A stretch of DNA of 6,336 nucleotides from an uncultured Anaerosacchariphilus sp. (GCA_934373375.1 CAKROP010000130.1:1-6336); one strand, 5' to 3'. Numbered from the stretch's first letter, positions 1-5,959 are shown. Numbers and translations: made by a program. Notes: a model not told the origin generated them from the sequence alone.

Positions 1-156
1 CTCTACGACAGCCTGACCGACAGCCACGAACGCATTTCCAGCGAAATGCGGAATCCGGAGGCTCTTGCCGCGCATCTGGGCCGTTACGCCAAAGCACTGG
101 AGCAGGTTATCCGCGACGCGGCGGAGGAGAATGTGCAGATCGAAGTCATTGGATAA
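1..156 (+). CDS. C-terminal fragment of an unidentified protein
   Basis: An open frame enters from the left edge in frame 1 and ends at TAA (154-156), giving the last 51 residues of a protein that starts outside the window. The visible part begins LYDSLTDSHERISSEM and ends with an alternating acidic/hydrophobic tail (VQIEVIG). It is rich in Ala, Glu, Leu and Arg and looks mostly helical (roughly residues 20-43 of the fragment), with no cysteine, membrane segment or motif that I recognise. Codon use is GC-rich and coding-like. No terminator-like hairpin follows; the promoter of the next gene starts directly after the stop codon. I cannot assign a function. That the frame is real rests on the uninterrupted reading, the composition and the position of the downstream promoter. 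Confidence 0.6.
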   Translation, partial: LYDSLTDSHERISSEMRNPEALAAHLGRYAKALEQVIRDAAEENVQIEVIG

Positions 157-185
157 ATGACAAACTAATCAGGAAATGCTATAAT
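157..185 (+). promoter_or_regulatory. Sigma-A-type promoter of the MNT nucleotidyltransferase gene
   Basis: The -35 box ATGACA (157-162, five of six consensus bases) and a perfect -10 box TATAAT (180-185) are separated by exactly 17 bp. A TG dinucleotide one base before the -10 box (177-178) makes it an extended -10. Transcription would start near 192, about 33 nt before the ATG at 225. It begins immediately after the stop codon of the preceding gene, so the nucleotidyltransferase is probably transcribed on its own. Confidence 0.8.
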
Positions 186-224
186 AAAAGAAAATCCTGG
201 GGATACAGAAAGGATGGTGAGCGT

Positions 225-557
225 ATGCCGGTTCAGGAAATTGAAGCCTTAAAACAACAGTTTATCGAGCAGCTGATGCCCCGAAAGATTTATTTATTTG
301 GTTCTTTTGCAAAGGGCAATTATGCGGAAGACAGTGATTTTGATTTTTACATCATTGTGGATGATGAAACAGAGAATTTAAAAGAAGTAACCACAAAAGC
401 ATATCGCGCCATACGAAGGATAAAAAATCGCCCGGTCGACATCATTGTCGGAACCGAGAGCCGATTCGAAAGCCGCAGACAAATTCCCTCCGTGGAAAAT
501 GAAGTATCGAGAGAAGGAGTGCTGTTGTATGAATCAGGAGGTAAAGCAGTGGATTGA
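225..557 (+). CDS. MNT-type nucleotidyltransferase (MntA-like antitoxin of a MNT/HEPN pair)
   Basis: A 110-residue minimal nucleotidyltransferase (NTP_transf_2 fold). The signature GSx10DxD is complete: G26-S27 in LFGSFAKG, then D38 and D40 in SDFDF. A third acidic residue, D72 in PVDIIV, fits the metal-binding triad. The length is typical of stand-alone MNT proteins. The start is set by AAAGGA (209-214), ten bases before the ATG; nearby ATG and GTG codons at 214 and 217 are out of frame. In studied MNT/HEPN toxin-antitoxin modules the MNT protein neutralises the HEPN ribonuclease by AMPylating a tyrosine near its catalytic motif. That role is inferred here from family and position. Its stop codon overlaps the start of a HEPN-like frame (529), the usual tight arrangement, but that partner is truncated. 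The enzyme looks intact yet seems to have no toxin beside it. Confidence 0.88.
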   Translation: MPVQEIEALKQQFIEQLMPRKIYLFGSFAKGNYAEDSDFDFYIIVDDETENLKEVTTKAYRAIRRIKNRPVDIIVGTESRFESRRQIPSVENEVSREGVLLYESGGKAVD

Positions 558-594
558 AATGGCGAAAGAAATTTTGGATTTTGTAGAATTGTAA
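529..594 (+). pseudogene. Truncated HEPN toxin gene (N-terminal 21 codons)
   Basis: ATG at 529 overlaps the nucleotidyltransferase gene by 29 bases and follows a purine-rich GAGAAGGAG stretch (511-519), which can serve as ribosome binding site. The frame encodes MNQEVKQWIEMAKEILDFVEL and stops at TAA (592-594). The MN-E-V-WI-A sequence resembles the first helix of HEPN proteins paired with MNT antitoxins, which normally run to about 120-140 residues. The catalytic R-x4-6-H motif and the AMPylated tyrosine region are absent from this peptide, and no HEPN-like sequence appears in any frame before the ktrA stop at 754. The rest of the gene therefore appears deleted, with a structured inverted-repeat element (605-749) in its place. 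A functional 21-residue peptide cannot be excluded, but a decayed toxin is more likely. Confidence 0.65.
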
Positions 595-604
595 TAAGAC
601 TGAC

Positions 605-749
605 GAAGCTCCGACTCGTCTGGATGGGAAAATTTTCCACGCTCGCCCCAAATAGGGGCTCCTTAGGAATACCCTACGGGTACCCCTAGATGCCCTGAAA
701 ACATGGGCAAATTGAGGAAACTTTTCCCACTCAGCCAGGCCGGAGCTTC
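605..749. repeat. 145-bp cloverleaf-like inverted-repeat element
   Basis: The outer arms 605-638 and 716-749 are inverted copies matching at about 27 of 34 positions, including a perfect terminal GAAGCTCCG/CGGAGCTTC and a second block TGGGAAAA/TTTTCCCA. Three further hairpins lie between the arms: GCCCC/GGGGC (645-649/655-659, 5-nt loop), TAGG-AA-TACCC with GGGTA-CC-CCTA (664-674/678-688, loop TAC), and TGCCC/GGGCA (691-695/705-709). Together they form a closing stem plus three arms. No open frame of note lies inside. It sits between convergent genes, just after the truncated HEPN frame and 4 bases from the ktrA stop codon. No T-tract follows on either strand, so it is not a classic intrinsic terminator. 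A MITE-like dispersed repeat or a structured RNA are the main options; copy number decides. Confidence 0.75.
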
Positions 750-753
750 TGGT

Positions 754-1428
754 TTATGATAATGCCCGCTCTAATTTCCGGATGTTTTGGATTTTGCCGA
801 TGACCACGATAATGTCCTCGGCTTTCAGCTCGTAGTCGGGGGTGAATTCGATGAGGGTATTCTGTTCATGCTCGATGGCGATGATGTTCAGGCTGTATTT
901 TTTACGGATATTGATTTCCTGGATGGTTTTGCCGACCAGGGAACCGCTGACGGGAACCTGCTGGATTTCGATGTCATTGTCCAGGAAGATGAAATCCAGG
1001 AAGTTGCCGGAGATCAGGCGTTTGCCCAGGCGGGTGGCCATATCGCGCTCCGGGTAGACGACTTCAGCACCGATTTTTTCCAGAACGGCGCCCTGATCCT
1101 GGCTGGTGGCCTTGGAGATGACGTGGGGGACGCCAAGGGAGACCACGTTCAGGGTGGTCAGGATGCTGGTGTCGATTTTGCTGCCGATGCAGACTACCAC
1201 AGTGTCGCAGTTTTGGATGCCCACTTCGGAGAGAGTCTCTTTGGAGAGGTTCTCGCAGACGAAGGCGTATTCCGTGTACTGGCGCATGGCTTTGACTTTT
1301 TCTTCAATCTGATCGACCACGATGACTTCTTTTCCGGCTTCCGCCAGAGTAATGGCGAGGGCAGTGCCGAAGCGGCCCAGACCGATGATGCCGAAGATGG
1401 AGCTGTCTTTTTTCTTTTTCATATTCAT
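754..1428 (-). CDS. ktrA: KtrA/TrkA-type regulatory subunit of K+ uptake system
   Basis: A 224-residue cytosolic RCK protein, the usual KtrA size. The N-terminal RCK_N Rossmann domain (about residues 11-130) carries the nucleotide-binding GxGxxG as GLGRFG (G16, G18, G21), with the acidic ribose ligand D39 at the end of the second strand (VIVVD). An RCK_C domain (about 140-222) follows; in this family it binds c-di-AMP or other ligands. KtrA octamers bind ATP/ADP or NAD(H) and gate the KtrB pore. The start at 1428 is chosen because AGGGAG (1438-1443) lies nine bases upstream; a second ATG two codons later is a less well spaced alternative. It lies downstream of ktrB on the same strand, with a 136-bp gap that shows no clear promoter or terminator, so the two are probably co-transcribed. 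The N-terminus has an unusual run of four lysines (residues 4-7). Confidence 0.93.
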   Translation of the reverse strand: MNMKKKKDSSIFGIIGLGRFGTALAITLAEAGKEVIVVDQIEEKVKAMRQYTEYAFVCENLSKETLSEVGIQNCDTVVVCIGSKIDTSILTTLNVVSLGVPHVISKATSQDQGAVLEKIGAEVVYPERDMATRLGKRLISGNFLDFIFLDNDIEIQQVPVSGSLVGKTIQEINIRKKYSLNIIAIEHEQNTLIEFTPDYELKAEDIIVVIGKIQNIRKLERALS

Positions 1429-1564
1429 GATTTATTTCTCCCTGAAAAATGATTTATTTTATATAAGCAAGGTTATTTTTAAAATTTTGTACGGGTTCAG
1501 TGCATGGCAGTTGCAATGCAAGTTATTAGGTTTTACTATTGGGTTGAATTTGAAACGTGTTATG

Positions 1565-2869
1565 TCAACCAATTGTAATAGACTCTTCCGTATACCGGGC
1601 ATTCTGCTCCGGCCTCTCAATCCACATGGTAATAATCGTAAATGCGCCCAGTCTTCCGATGAACATCAGCAAAATCAATATGAGCTTGCTGGCCGCGTGG
1701 AGGCTTGCGGTGATGCCCGTAGACAGTCCCGCCGTTCCGAAGGCGGACACCACTTCAAAAAGCAGCCTCCTCATTTCAATAGAGGGTTCAAAGAGGCAGA
1801 GCAGGAAAGTCCCCACGCAGACTACGCTGATGGAAAGCTGGGTAATCAGAAAGGCCCGGGAGATATTCTCCTGGGAAATGCTCCGATGGAAGGCTCCCAT
1901 GTGCTTTTTATTCAGGGCGCTGCGCATGCTCTGGATCAGGATGAAGAAGGTGCTGGTCTTTACACCGCCGCCGGTGGAGCCGGGGGACGCGCCGATGAAC
2001 ATAAGCAGGATCATCACGACCAGGCCGGCGTTGGAAAAATCACCCAGCGAATAGGTGGCAAAGCCTGCGGTACGGGCGGATACGCTGTTGAAGAACGCAC
2101 CAATCCAGGGCAGATGCTCGGTGAAGCGGAAAGCGACGGTTCCCAGGGCCAGCAGCGCCAGTGTGGTGCTTAAGACTACCTTGGAATGTAGAGTCAGCTT
2201 CTTAAAGGAACGCTGCTTCAGTACGTCCAGAATCACCAGAAAGCCCAGGCCACCGAAGATAATGAGAAAGCTGGTGACCAGGTTCAGCATTACATTGGTC
2301 CGATAAGGGGCAAGGCTGGTGCCGCCGCCTAAGATATCGAAGCCTGCATTATTAAAGGAAGAAATCGAGTGGAACACGCTGATTCCCAGGGCCTTCAGGG
2401 GAGGATAATCCTGCACAAAGACAGGGAAGCTTAAGACCACGCCCACGGTTTCGAAAATCAGCGTCATTAGAAGGATGGCCCGCAGCATTTTGACGATGCC
2501 TTTGAAGTTATCCACGTTCAGCGCTTCCTTGATCATAAGACGGCTCTTAAAGCCCATGCGTCTCCGGGCAGCCAGCATGAGGCCTGCGCCCATGGAAGTA
2601 AAGCCAAGGCCGCCGGTCTGGATCAGCAGCGCCAGAATCACCCGGCCAAAGACCGTGTAGGTGTCGCCTGGATCCACGGTTACCAGTCCGGTCACGCAGG
2701 TGGCGCTTGTGGCCGTAAAAAGCGCGTCCAGAAAATGGATATGGACGCCGGGCCGTAAGGATACCGGCAGCATGAGAAGACAGGCCCCGGTCAGGATAAT
2801 CAGGAAAAAGCCCGCGGCAATCAGTCTGGCCGGAGGCTGGTTTTTGATGAAGCGCAAAATGTATTTCAT
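1565..2869 (-). CDS. ktrB: KtrB/TrkH-type K+ uptake membrane subunit
   Basis: A 434-residue polytopic membrane protein, the length of KtrB rather than the longer TrkH. It has the four-fold M1-P-M2 architecture of the SKT superfamily. The four pore loops are visible: TSATCVTGL (54-62), SSFNNAGFD (170-178), SARTAGFAT (264-272) and SAFGTAGLSTG (375-385), each with its selectivity-filter glycine (G61, G176, G269, G381). The glycine-rich segment GASPGSTGGGVKTST (293-307) is the intramembrane gating loop of the third repeat. The start at 2869 gives MKYILRF and is preceded by AAGGGAG (2875-2881), five bases away. An in-frame ATG at 2932 is rejected because it lies upstream of the predicted transcript start near 2897. 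The protein works in the cytoplasmic membrane with KtrA, encoded just downstream, and such systems usually couple K+ entry to Na+. The leader is only about 28 nt, too short for a riboswitch. Confidence 0.94.
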   Translation of the reverse strand: MKYILRFIKNQPPARLIAAGFFLIILTGACLLMLPVSLRPGVHIHFLDALFTATSATCVTGLVTVDPGDTYTVFGRVILALLIQTGGLGFTSMGAGLMLAARRRMGFKSRLMIKEALNVDNFKGIVKMLRAILLMTLIFETVGVVLSFPVFVQDYPPLKALGISVFHSISSFNNAGFDILGGGTSLAPYRTNVMLNLVTSFLIIFGGLGFLVILDVLKQRSFKKLTLHSKVVLSTTLALLALGTVAFRFTEHLPWIGAFFNSVSARTAGFATYSLGDFSNAGLVVMILLMFIGASPGSTGGGVKTSTFFILIQSMRSALNKKHMGAFHRSISQENISRAFLITQLSISVVCVGTFLLCLFEPSIEMRRLLFEVVSAFGTAGLSTGITASLHAASKLILILLMFIGRLGAFTIITMWIERPEQNARYTEESITIG

Positions 2870-2903
2870 AGGTACTCCCTTATTTTCCAAATGACATGTC
2901 CCT

Positions 2904-2932
2904 ATTATACGAGGATTGGGAAAGTCAGACAA
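2904..2932 (-). promoter_or_regulatory. Sigma-A-type promoter of ktrB (ktrBA operon)
   Basis: On the minus strand, -35 TTGTCT (2927-2932, four of six consensus bases) and a perfect -10 TATAAT (2904-2909) are spaced 17 bp apart. Transcription would start near 2897, giving a leader of about 28 nt that contains the AAGGGAG ribosome binding site at 2875-2881. It diverges from the galE promoter, with 54 bp of AT-rich sequence between the two -35 boxes. Confidence 0.78.
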
Positions 2933-2986
2933 GCGGTTCGGGGAAATTTAAGAAAAAATCAAGATTTATTTTGGGAGAAATGACAC

Positions 2987-3015
2987 TTGCACCACTCCCG
3001 AAACCGTGTTATGAT
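2987..3015 (+). promoter_or_regulatory. Promoter of galE with extended -10
   Basis: A -10 box TATGAT (3010-3015, five of six) carries an extended -10 TG one base upstream (3007-3008). A weak -35 box TTGCAC (2987-2992, three of six) sits 17 bp before it. Transcription would start near 3022, giving a leader of about 66 nt that contains a perfect palindrome (3045-3060). The poor -35 box compensated by an extended -10 suggests a promoter open to regulation. Confidence 0.65.
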
Positions 3016-3044
3016 TTACCAGTGTATATGACAACAGGACAAAA

Positions 3045-3060
3045 GTTAGCATATGCTAAC
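3045..3060. promoter_or_regulatory. Perfect 16-bp palindrome, candidate operator in the galE leader
   Basis: GTTAGCATATGCTAAC is identical to its own reverse complement over all 16 bases. It begins about 23 bp after the predicted galE transcription start and ends 13 bp before the ribosome binding site, a position from which a bound repressor would block elongation or promoter clearance. The TTAGC/GCTAA half-sites with an ATAT centre resemble sites of winged-helix MarR/SlyA-type regulators, but the spacing differs from the SlyA consensus, so the binding protein is unknown. As RNA it could also form a short hairpin, but with almost no loop. Confidence 0.55.
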
Positions 3061-3087
3061 CCCTTGAAAAAACAGGAGGACAGTCAA

Positions 3088-4107
3088 ATGTCAATTTTGG
3101 TTACAGGCGGTGCGGGCTTTATCGGAAGCCACACCTGTGTAGAATTACTGAATGCAGGATATGATGTAGTAGTTGTGGATAACCTGTACAATGCGAGCAA
3201 GAAGGCCCTCGACCGTGTGGAGCAGATTACAGGAAAGAAAGTTACATTTTATGAGGCGGATATTCTGGATCGGGAAGCGTTGAACGCCATCTTCGATAAG
3301 GAGCAGATCGATTCCGTCATCCATTTCGCAGGCTATAAGGCCGTGGGCGAGTCTGTGCGCAAGCCCATCGAGTATTATTATAACAATATCACCGGAACGT
3401 TGATTCTCTGCGACGTGATGAGAAACCACGGCGTGAAGAACATCGTATTCAGCTCTTCCGCGACCGTATATGGCGATCCGGCATTCATCCCGATTACCGA
3501 GGAGTGCCCGAAGGGCAAGATTACGAACCCGTACGGACAGACCAAGGGCATGCTGGAGCAGGTGCTGACCGATATTTATGTATCCGATCCGGAGTGGAAG
3601 GTGGTACTGCTTCGTTATTTCAACCCGATTGGAGCTCACAAGAGCGGTCTCATCGGCGAGGATCCGAAGGGTATCCCGAACAATCTGGTTCCCTATGTGG
3701 CGCAGGTAGCCATCGGCAAGCTGAAGTGTCTGGGCGTCTTTGGAAATGATTACGATACTCCGGACGGAACCGGCGTGCGTGATTATATTCATGTGGTAGA
3801 CCTGGCAAAGGGCCATGTGGCGGCAATTAAGAAGGTGGAGGAGACCGAGCCCGGTGTACTGATTTACAATCTGGGCACCGGCAAGGGCTACAGCGTCCTG
3901 GACGTGGTACATGCCTTTGAAAAAGCCTGCGGCAAGGAGATTCCCTATGAAATCAAGCCCCGCCGTGCGGGCGATATTGCTACCTGCTACGCGGATCCCA
4001 CCAAGGCGAAGAATGAGCTCGGCTGGGTAGCGCAGTATGGCATCGAGGAGATGTGTGAGGATTCCTGGAGATGGCAGACCATGAACCCGAACGGTTATGC
4101 AGACTAA
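3088..4107 (+). CDS. galE: UDP-glucose 4-epimerase (probably also UDP-GlcNAc 4-epimerase)
   Basis: A 339-residue cytosolic short-chain dehydrogenase/reductase that interconverts UDP-glucose and UDP-galactose, as in the Leloir pathway and in making surface sugars. The N-terminal NAD+ motif TGGAGFIG (6-13, G7/G10/G13) is intact, with D31-N32 at the cofactor ribose. The catalytic S124 and Y149-x3-K153 (NPYGQTKG) have the same numbers as in E. coli GalE. Other family blocks are [22 protein letters not shown] and [15 protein letters not shown]. The gatekeeper that is Tyr299 in E. coli appears as Cys300 in GDIATCYAD, a small residue known to let N-acetylated substrates in. The start at 3088 follows a strong AGGAGGA (3074-3080) by seven bases; an upstream in-frame ATG at 2896 is rejected because it precedes the promoter. 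It is a single-gene unit, closed by a strong terminator. Confidence 0.96.
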   Translation: MSILVTGGAGFIGSHTCVELLNAGYDVVVVDNLYNASKKALDRVEQITGKKVTFYEADILDREALNAIFDKEQIDSVIHFAGYKAVGESVRKPIEYYYNNITGTLILCDVMRNHGVKNIVFSSSATVYGDPAFIPITEECPKGKITNPYGQTKGMLEQVLTDIYVSDPEWKVVLLRYFNPIGAHKSGLIGEDPKGIPNNLVPYVAQVAIGKLKCLGVFGNDYDTPDGTGVRDYIHVVDLAKGHVAAIKKVEETEPGVLIYNLGTGKGYSVLDVVHAFEKACGKEIPYEIKPRRAGDIATCYADPTKAKNELGWVAQYGIEEMCEDSWRWQTMNPNGYAD

Positions 4108-4131
4108 ATTTTTCATAATATAGAACTGTTT

Positions 4132-4170
4132 GGGGATACTGCTGCTTAAGCGTGGCAGTGTCCCCTTTTT
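4132..4170 (+). terminator. Intrinsic terminator of galE
   Basis: An 11-bp stem pairs GGGGATACTGC (4132-4142) with GCAGTGTCCCC (4155-4165), with one T-G wobble, a 12-nt loop and a run of five T (4166-4170). It lies 25 bp after the galE stop codon. This is a textbook rho-independent terminator and separates galE from the DUF1846 gene. Confidence 0.93.
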
Positions 4171-4227
4171 GGGTTAAAAAGTATCCGTAAGAAGCTGCCG
4201 CCGGCAGGTTCTGCAGGTGAAAATAAA

Positions 4228-4287
4228 GTTACTGTTCACAGGCGCTATCCCGCGAAGCGTGTTACTGAGAACGCAGTGAACAGTAAC
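4228..4287. repeat. Perfect 12-bp inverted repeat with competing third copy, upstream of DUF1846 gene
   Basis: GTTACTGTTCAC (4228-4239) and GTGAACAGTAAC (4276-4287) are exact inverted copies around a 36-nt centre. Inside is a smaller stem, GCGCT/AGCGT (4242-4246/4256-4260, with one G-T wobble), and a second copy of GTTACTG (4261-4267) that can pair with the same CAGTAAC (4281-4287). Two mutually exclusive hairpins are therefore possible. The right arm ends 14 bases before the ribosome binding site of the next gene. A further short hairpin CTGCC-GCC-GGCAG lies just upstream (4195-4207). It may be a dispersed extragenic palindrome or a leader structure; no T-tract follows, so it is not a typical terminator. 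Confidence 0.7.
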
Positions 4288-4314
4288 AAAATAAAATACA
4301 GAGGGAGAAGCAAC

Positions 4315-5769
4315 ATGAGAAAAGGATTTGACAATGACAAATATCTGGCTATGCAGTCGGAACACATCCGGGAGCGTATCGCCAAGTTTGATAATAAGCT
4401 GTATCTGGAATTCGGCGGAAAACTCTACGACGATTACCATGCGTCCCGTGTACTGCCGGGCTTCGAGCCGGACAGCAAGCTGCGGATGCTGATGCAGCTG
4501 GCCGATCAGGTGGAGATCGTTATCGTAATCAGCGCAGAGGATATCGAGAAAAATAAGGTACGAGGCGACTTAGGTATCACCTACGATTCTGATCTGCTTC
4601 GCCTGAAGGCCATTTTCGAGTCCAAGAACCTCTATGTGGGCAGCGTCTGCATTACACATTACGCAGGCCAGTACAGCGCCCAGATGTTCCAGAGCCGTCT
4701 GGAGAAAATGGGCGTGAAGGTGTACCGCCACTATCTGATTCCGGGCTATCCGAACAATATTCCGCTTATCGTAAGCGATCAGGGTTACGGACATAACGAA
4801 TACATCGAGACCACCAAGCCGCTGGTAGTTGTCACCGCGCCGGGACCGGGAAGCGGAAAGATGGCTACCTGCCTGTCCCAGCTTTATCATGAGCACAAGC
4901 GGGGCATCCGGGCGGGCTATGCCAAGTACGAGACCTTCCCCATCTGGAACCTGCCCCTCAGCCATCCGGTCAATCTGGCTTACGAGGCTGCCACTGCAGA
5001 CCTGAACGATGTGAACATGATTGACCCGTATCATCTGGAAGCCTACGGCGAGACCACGGTCAACTACAACCGTGACGTGGAAATTTTCCCGGTACTGCGC
5101 GCCATGTTCATGGAGATTTACGGCGACTGTCCGTACAAGTCCCCCACCGACATGGGCGTCAATATGGCCGGCAACTGTATCGTGGATGACGAGGCCTGCC
5201 GCGAAGCATCCGGACAGGAGATTATCCGCCGTTATTACCAGACCCTGGTGAACATTGCAAGGGGTAAATCCAAGGAAGAAGAAGCGTACAAGATCGAGCT
5301 TCTGATGAACAACGCAGGTGTAACTGTGAAGGATCGCAAAGTGGTACCGGCAGCCCTGACCCGTGCAGAGGCCACCGGCCATACCGCAGCAGCCATGGAG
5401 CTGCCCGACGGCACCATCATCACCGGCAAGACCAGTGAACTGCTGGGCGCCTGCTCTGCCCTGCTTATCAAGGCCCTGAAGCATTTGGCAGGCATTGACG
5501 AGGATGTGCTTCTGATTACGCCCAATGTGATCAAGCCTATCCAGAAGCTGAAGGTAGATTACCTGGGCAGCCGCAACCCGCGTCTCCACATGGAGGAAGT
5601 GCTCATCGCCCTTTCATCCAGCTCCGAGAGCAACCCGCTGGCAGATCTGGCCCTGCGCCAGCTTCCAAACCTTCGCGGTAGTCAGGTTCATACCTCACGC
5701 ATGTTGAGCGCGGCGGATGAGAAGACTTTTCAGAAGTTGGGCGTGATGTTGACCTCTGAGGCGAAATAA
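4315..5769 (+). CDS. DUF1846 (UPF0371) family protein
   Basis: A 484-residue soluble protein matching the conserved DUF1846 family throughout, from the N-terminal GFDNDKYLAMQSEHIRERI and LEFGGKLYDDYHASRVLPGF to the C-terminal SESNPLADLALRQLPNLRGSQVH. The family is near full length here and its biochemical role is, to my knowledge, not established. A glycine-rich APGPGSGK (175-182) followed by MATCLSQLYHE resembles a phosphate-binding loop but is not a canonical Walker A. No signal peptide or membrane segment is seen. The start at 4315 follows AGGGAG (4302-4307) by seven bases; an upstream in-frame ATG at 4276 would lie inside the inverted repeat and add 13 untypical residues. No convincing promoter is visible between the galE terminator and the start, so regulation is unclear. 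A short hairpin with six T follows the gene. Confidence 0.92.
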   Translation: MRKGFDNDKYLAMQSEHIRERIAKFDNKLYLEFGGKLYDDYHASRVLPGFEPDSKLRMLMQLADQVEIVIVISAEDIEKNKVRGDLGITYDSDLLRLKAIFESKNLYVGSVCITHYAGQYSAQMFQSRLEKMGVKVYRHYLIPGYPNNIPLIVSDQGYGHNEYIETTKPLVVVTAPGPGSGKMATCLSQLYHEHKRGIRAGYAKYETFPIWNLPLSHPVNLAYEAATADLNDVNMIDPYHLEAYGETTVNYNRDVEIFPVLRAMFMEIYGDCPYKSPTDMGVNMAGNCIVDDEACREASGQEIIRRYYQTLVNIARGKSKEEEAYKIELLMNNAGVTVKDRKVVPAALTRAEATGHTAAAMELPDGTIITGKTSELLGACSALLIKALKHLAGIDEDVLLITPNVIKPIQKLKVDYLGSRNPRLHMEEVLIALSSSSESNPLADLALRQLPNLRGSQVHTSRMLSAADEKTFQKLGVMLTSEAK

Positions 5770-5800
5770 ATACAGGAAATGGAAAGGTGGAGTTGGCGTC

Positions 5801-5819
5801 AGGCGGCTCTGCCTTTTTT
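5801..5819 (+). terminator. Short terminator-like hairpin after the DUF1846 gene
   Basis: AGGCG (5801-5805) pairs with TGCCT (5810-5814), including one G-T wobble, around a 4-nt loop, followed directly by T residues to 5819. It lies 31 bp after the stop codon. The stem is short, so termination may be partial, but position and T-run fit a rho-independent terminator. Confidence 0.6.
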
Positions 5820-5852
5820 ATGTAACAGGAAATTTATTGTATATTAATCCTA

Positions 5853-5881
5853 TTGACAAAGTGGGAATACAAGCATATGAT
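5853..5881 (+). promoter_or_regulatory. Consensus promoter of the HD-domain gene
   Basis: A perfect -35 TTGACA (5853-5858), a 17-bp spacer and -10 TATGAT (5876-5881, five of six) form the strongest promoter in the window. Transcription would begin near 5888, giving a leader of about 72 nt. That leader contains a hairpin with stem CTCCGA/TCGGAG (5910-5915/5931-5936). Confidence 0.88.
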
Positions 5882-5909
5882 GAATGAAATACAGAATTAG
5901 AAGAAGCCA

Positions 5910-5936
5910 CTCCGACAGCCATCGGGCCTTTCGGAG
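5910..5936 (+). other. Leader hairpin before the HD-domain gene
   Basis: CTCCGA (5910-5915) pairs perfectly with TCGGAG (5931-5936), and within the 15-nt loop GCC/GGC (5918-5920/5925-5927) can add a few pairs. It lies between the predicted transcription start and the ribosome binding site AAGGAGA (5944-5950). No T-run follows, so it is not a terminator; it may stabilise the transcript or be incidental. Confidence 0.4.
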
Positions 5937-5959
5937 AGAACACAAGGAGACGATGAAGC

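Noticed and set aside
605..749. CRISPR array or bidirectional intrinsic terminator
   Set aside because: There are no regularly spaced direct repeats, and no T-run follows the outer stem on either strand.
787..1452. 221-codon + strand open frame opposite ktrA
   Set aside because: It lies antisense to ktrA, whose RCK motifs are clear. The Asp/Phe/Gly-rich translation has low complexity and no recognisable domain.
1322..2173. 283-codon + strand open frame across ktrA and ktrB
   Set aside because: It spans parts of two well-supported genes on the opposite strand and their gap, with a composition typical of an antisense shadow.
2870..2897. c-di-AMP (ydaO-type) riboswitch ahead of ktrB, as known for some K+ transporter genes
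   Set aside because: The predicted leader is only about 28 nt and holds little beyond the ribosome binding site, far too short for that riboswitch.
2896..3087. 64-codon N-terminal extension of galE from ATG at 2896
   Set aside because: It would start upstream of the galE promoter and run through the divergent ktrB promoter. The AGGAGGA and Rossmann motif fix the start at 3088.
3145..4116. 323-codon - strand open frame opposite galE
   Set aside because: It is fully antisense to galE, which has intact catalytic motifs, ribosome binding site, promoter and terminator.
4269..4297. Possible promoter with -10 TAAAAT (4292-4297) for the DUF1846 gene
   Set aside because: No hexamer resembling TTGACA lies 16-18 bp upstream, so the AT-rich match alone is not enough.
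4276..4314. Earlier in-frame start of the DUF1846 gene at 4276
   Set aside because: The codon lies in the right arm of the inverted repeat, has no ribosome binding site at a good distance and adds residues unlike the family's N-terminus.
4570..5589. 339-codon - strand open frame opposite the DUF1846 gene
   Set aside because: The long frame reflects the codon bias of the GC-rich sense gene. No ribosome binding site or domain is seen.
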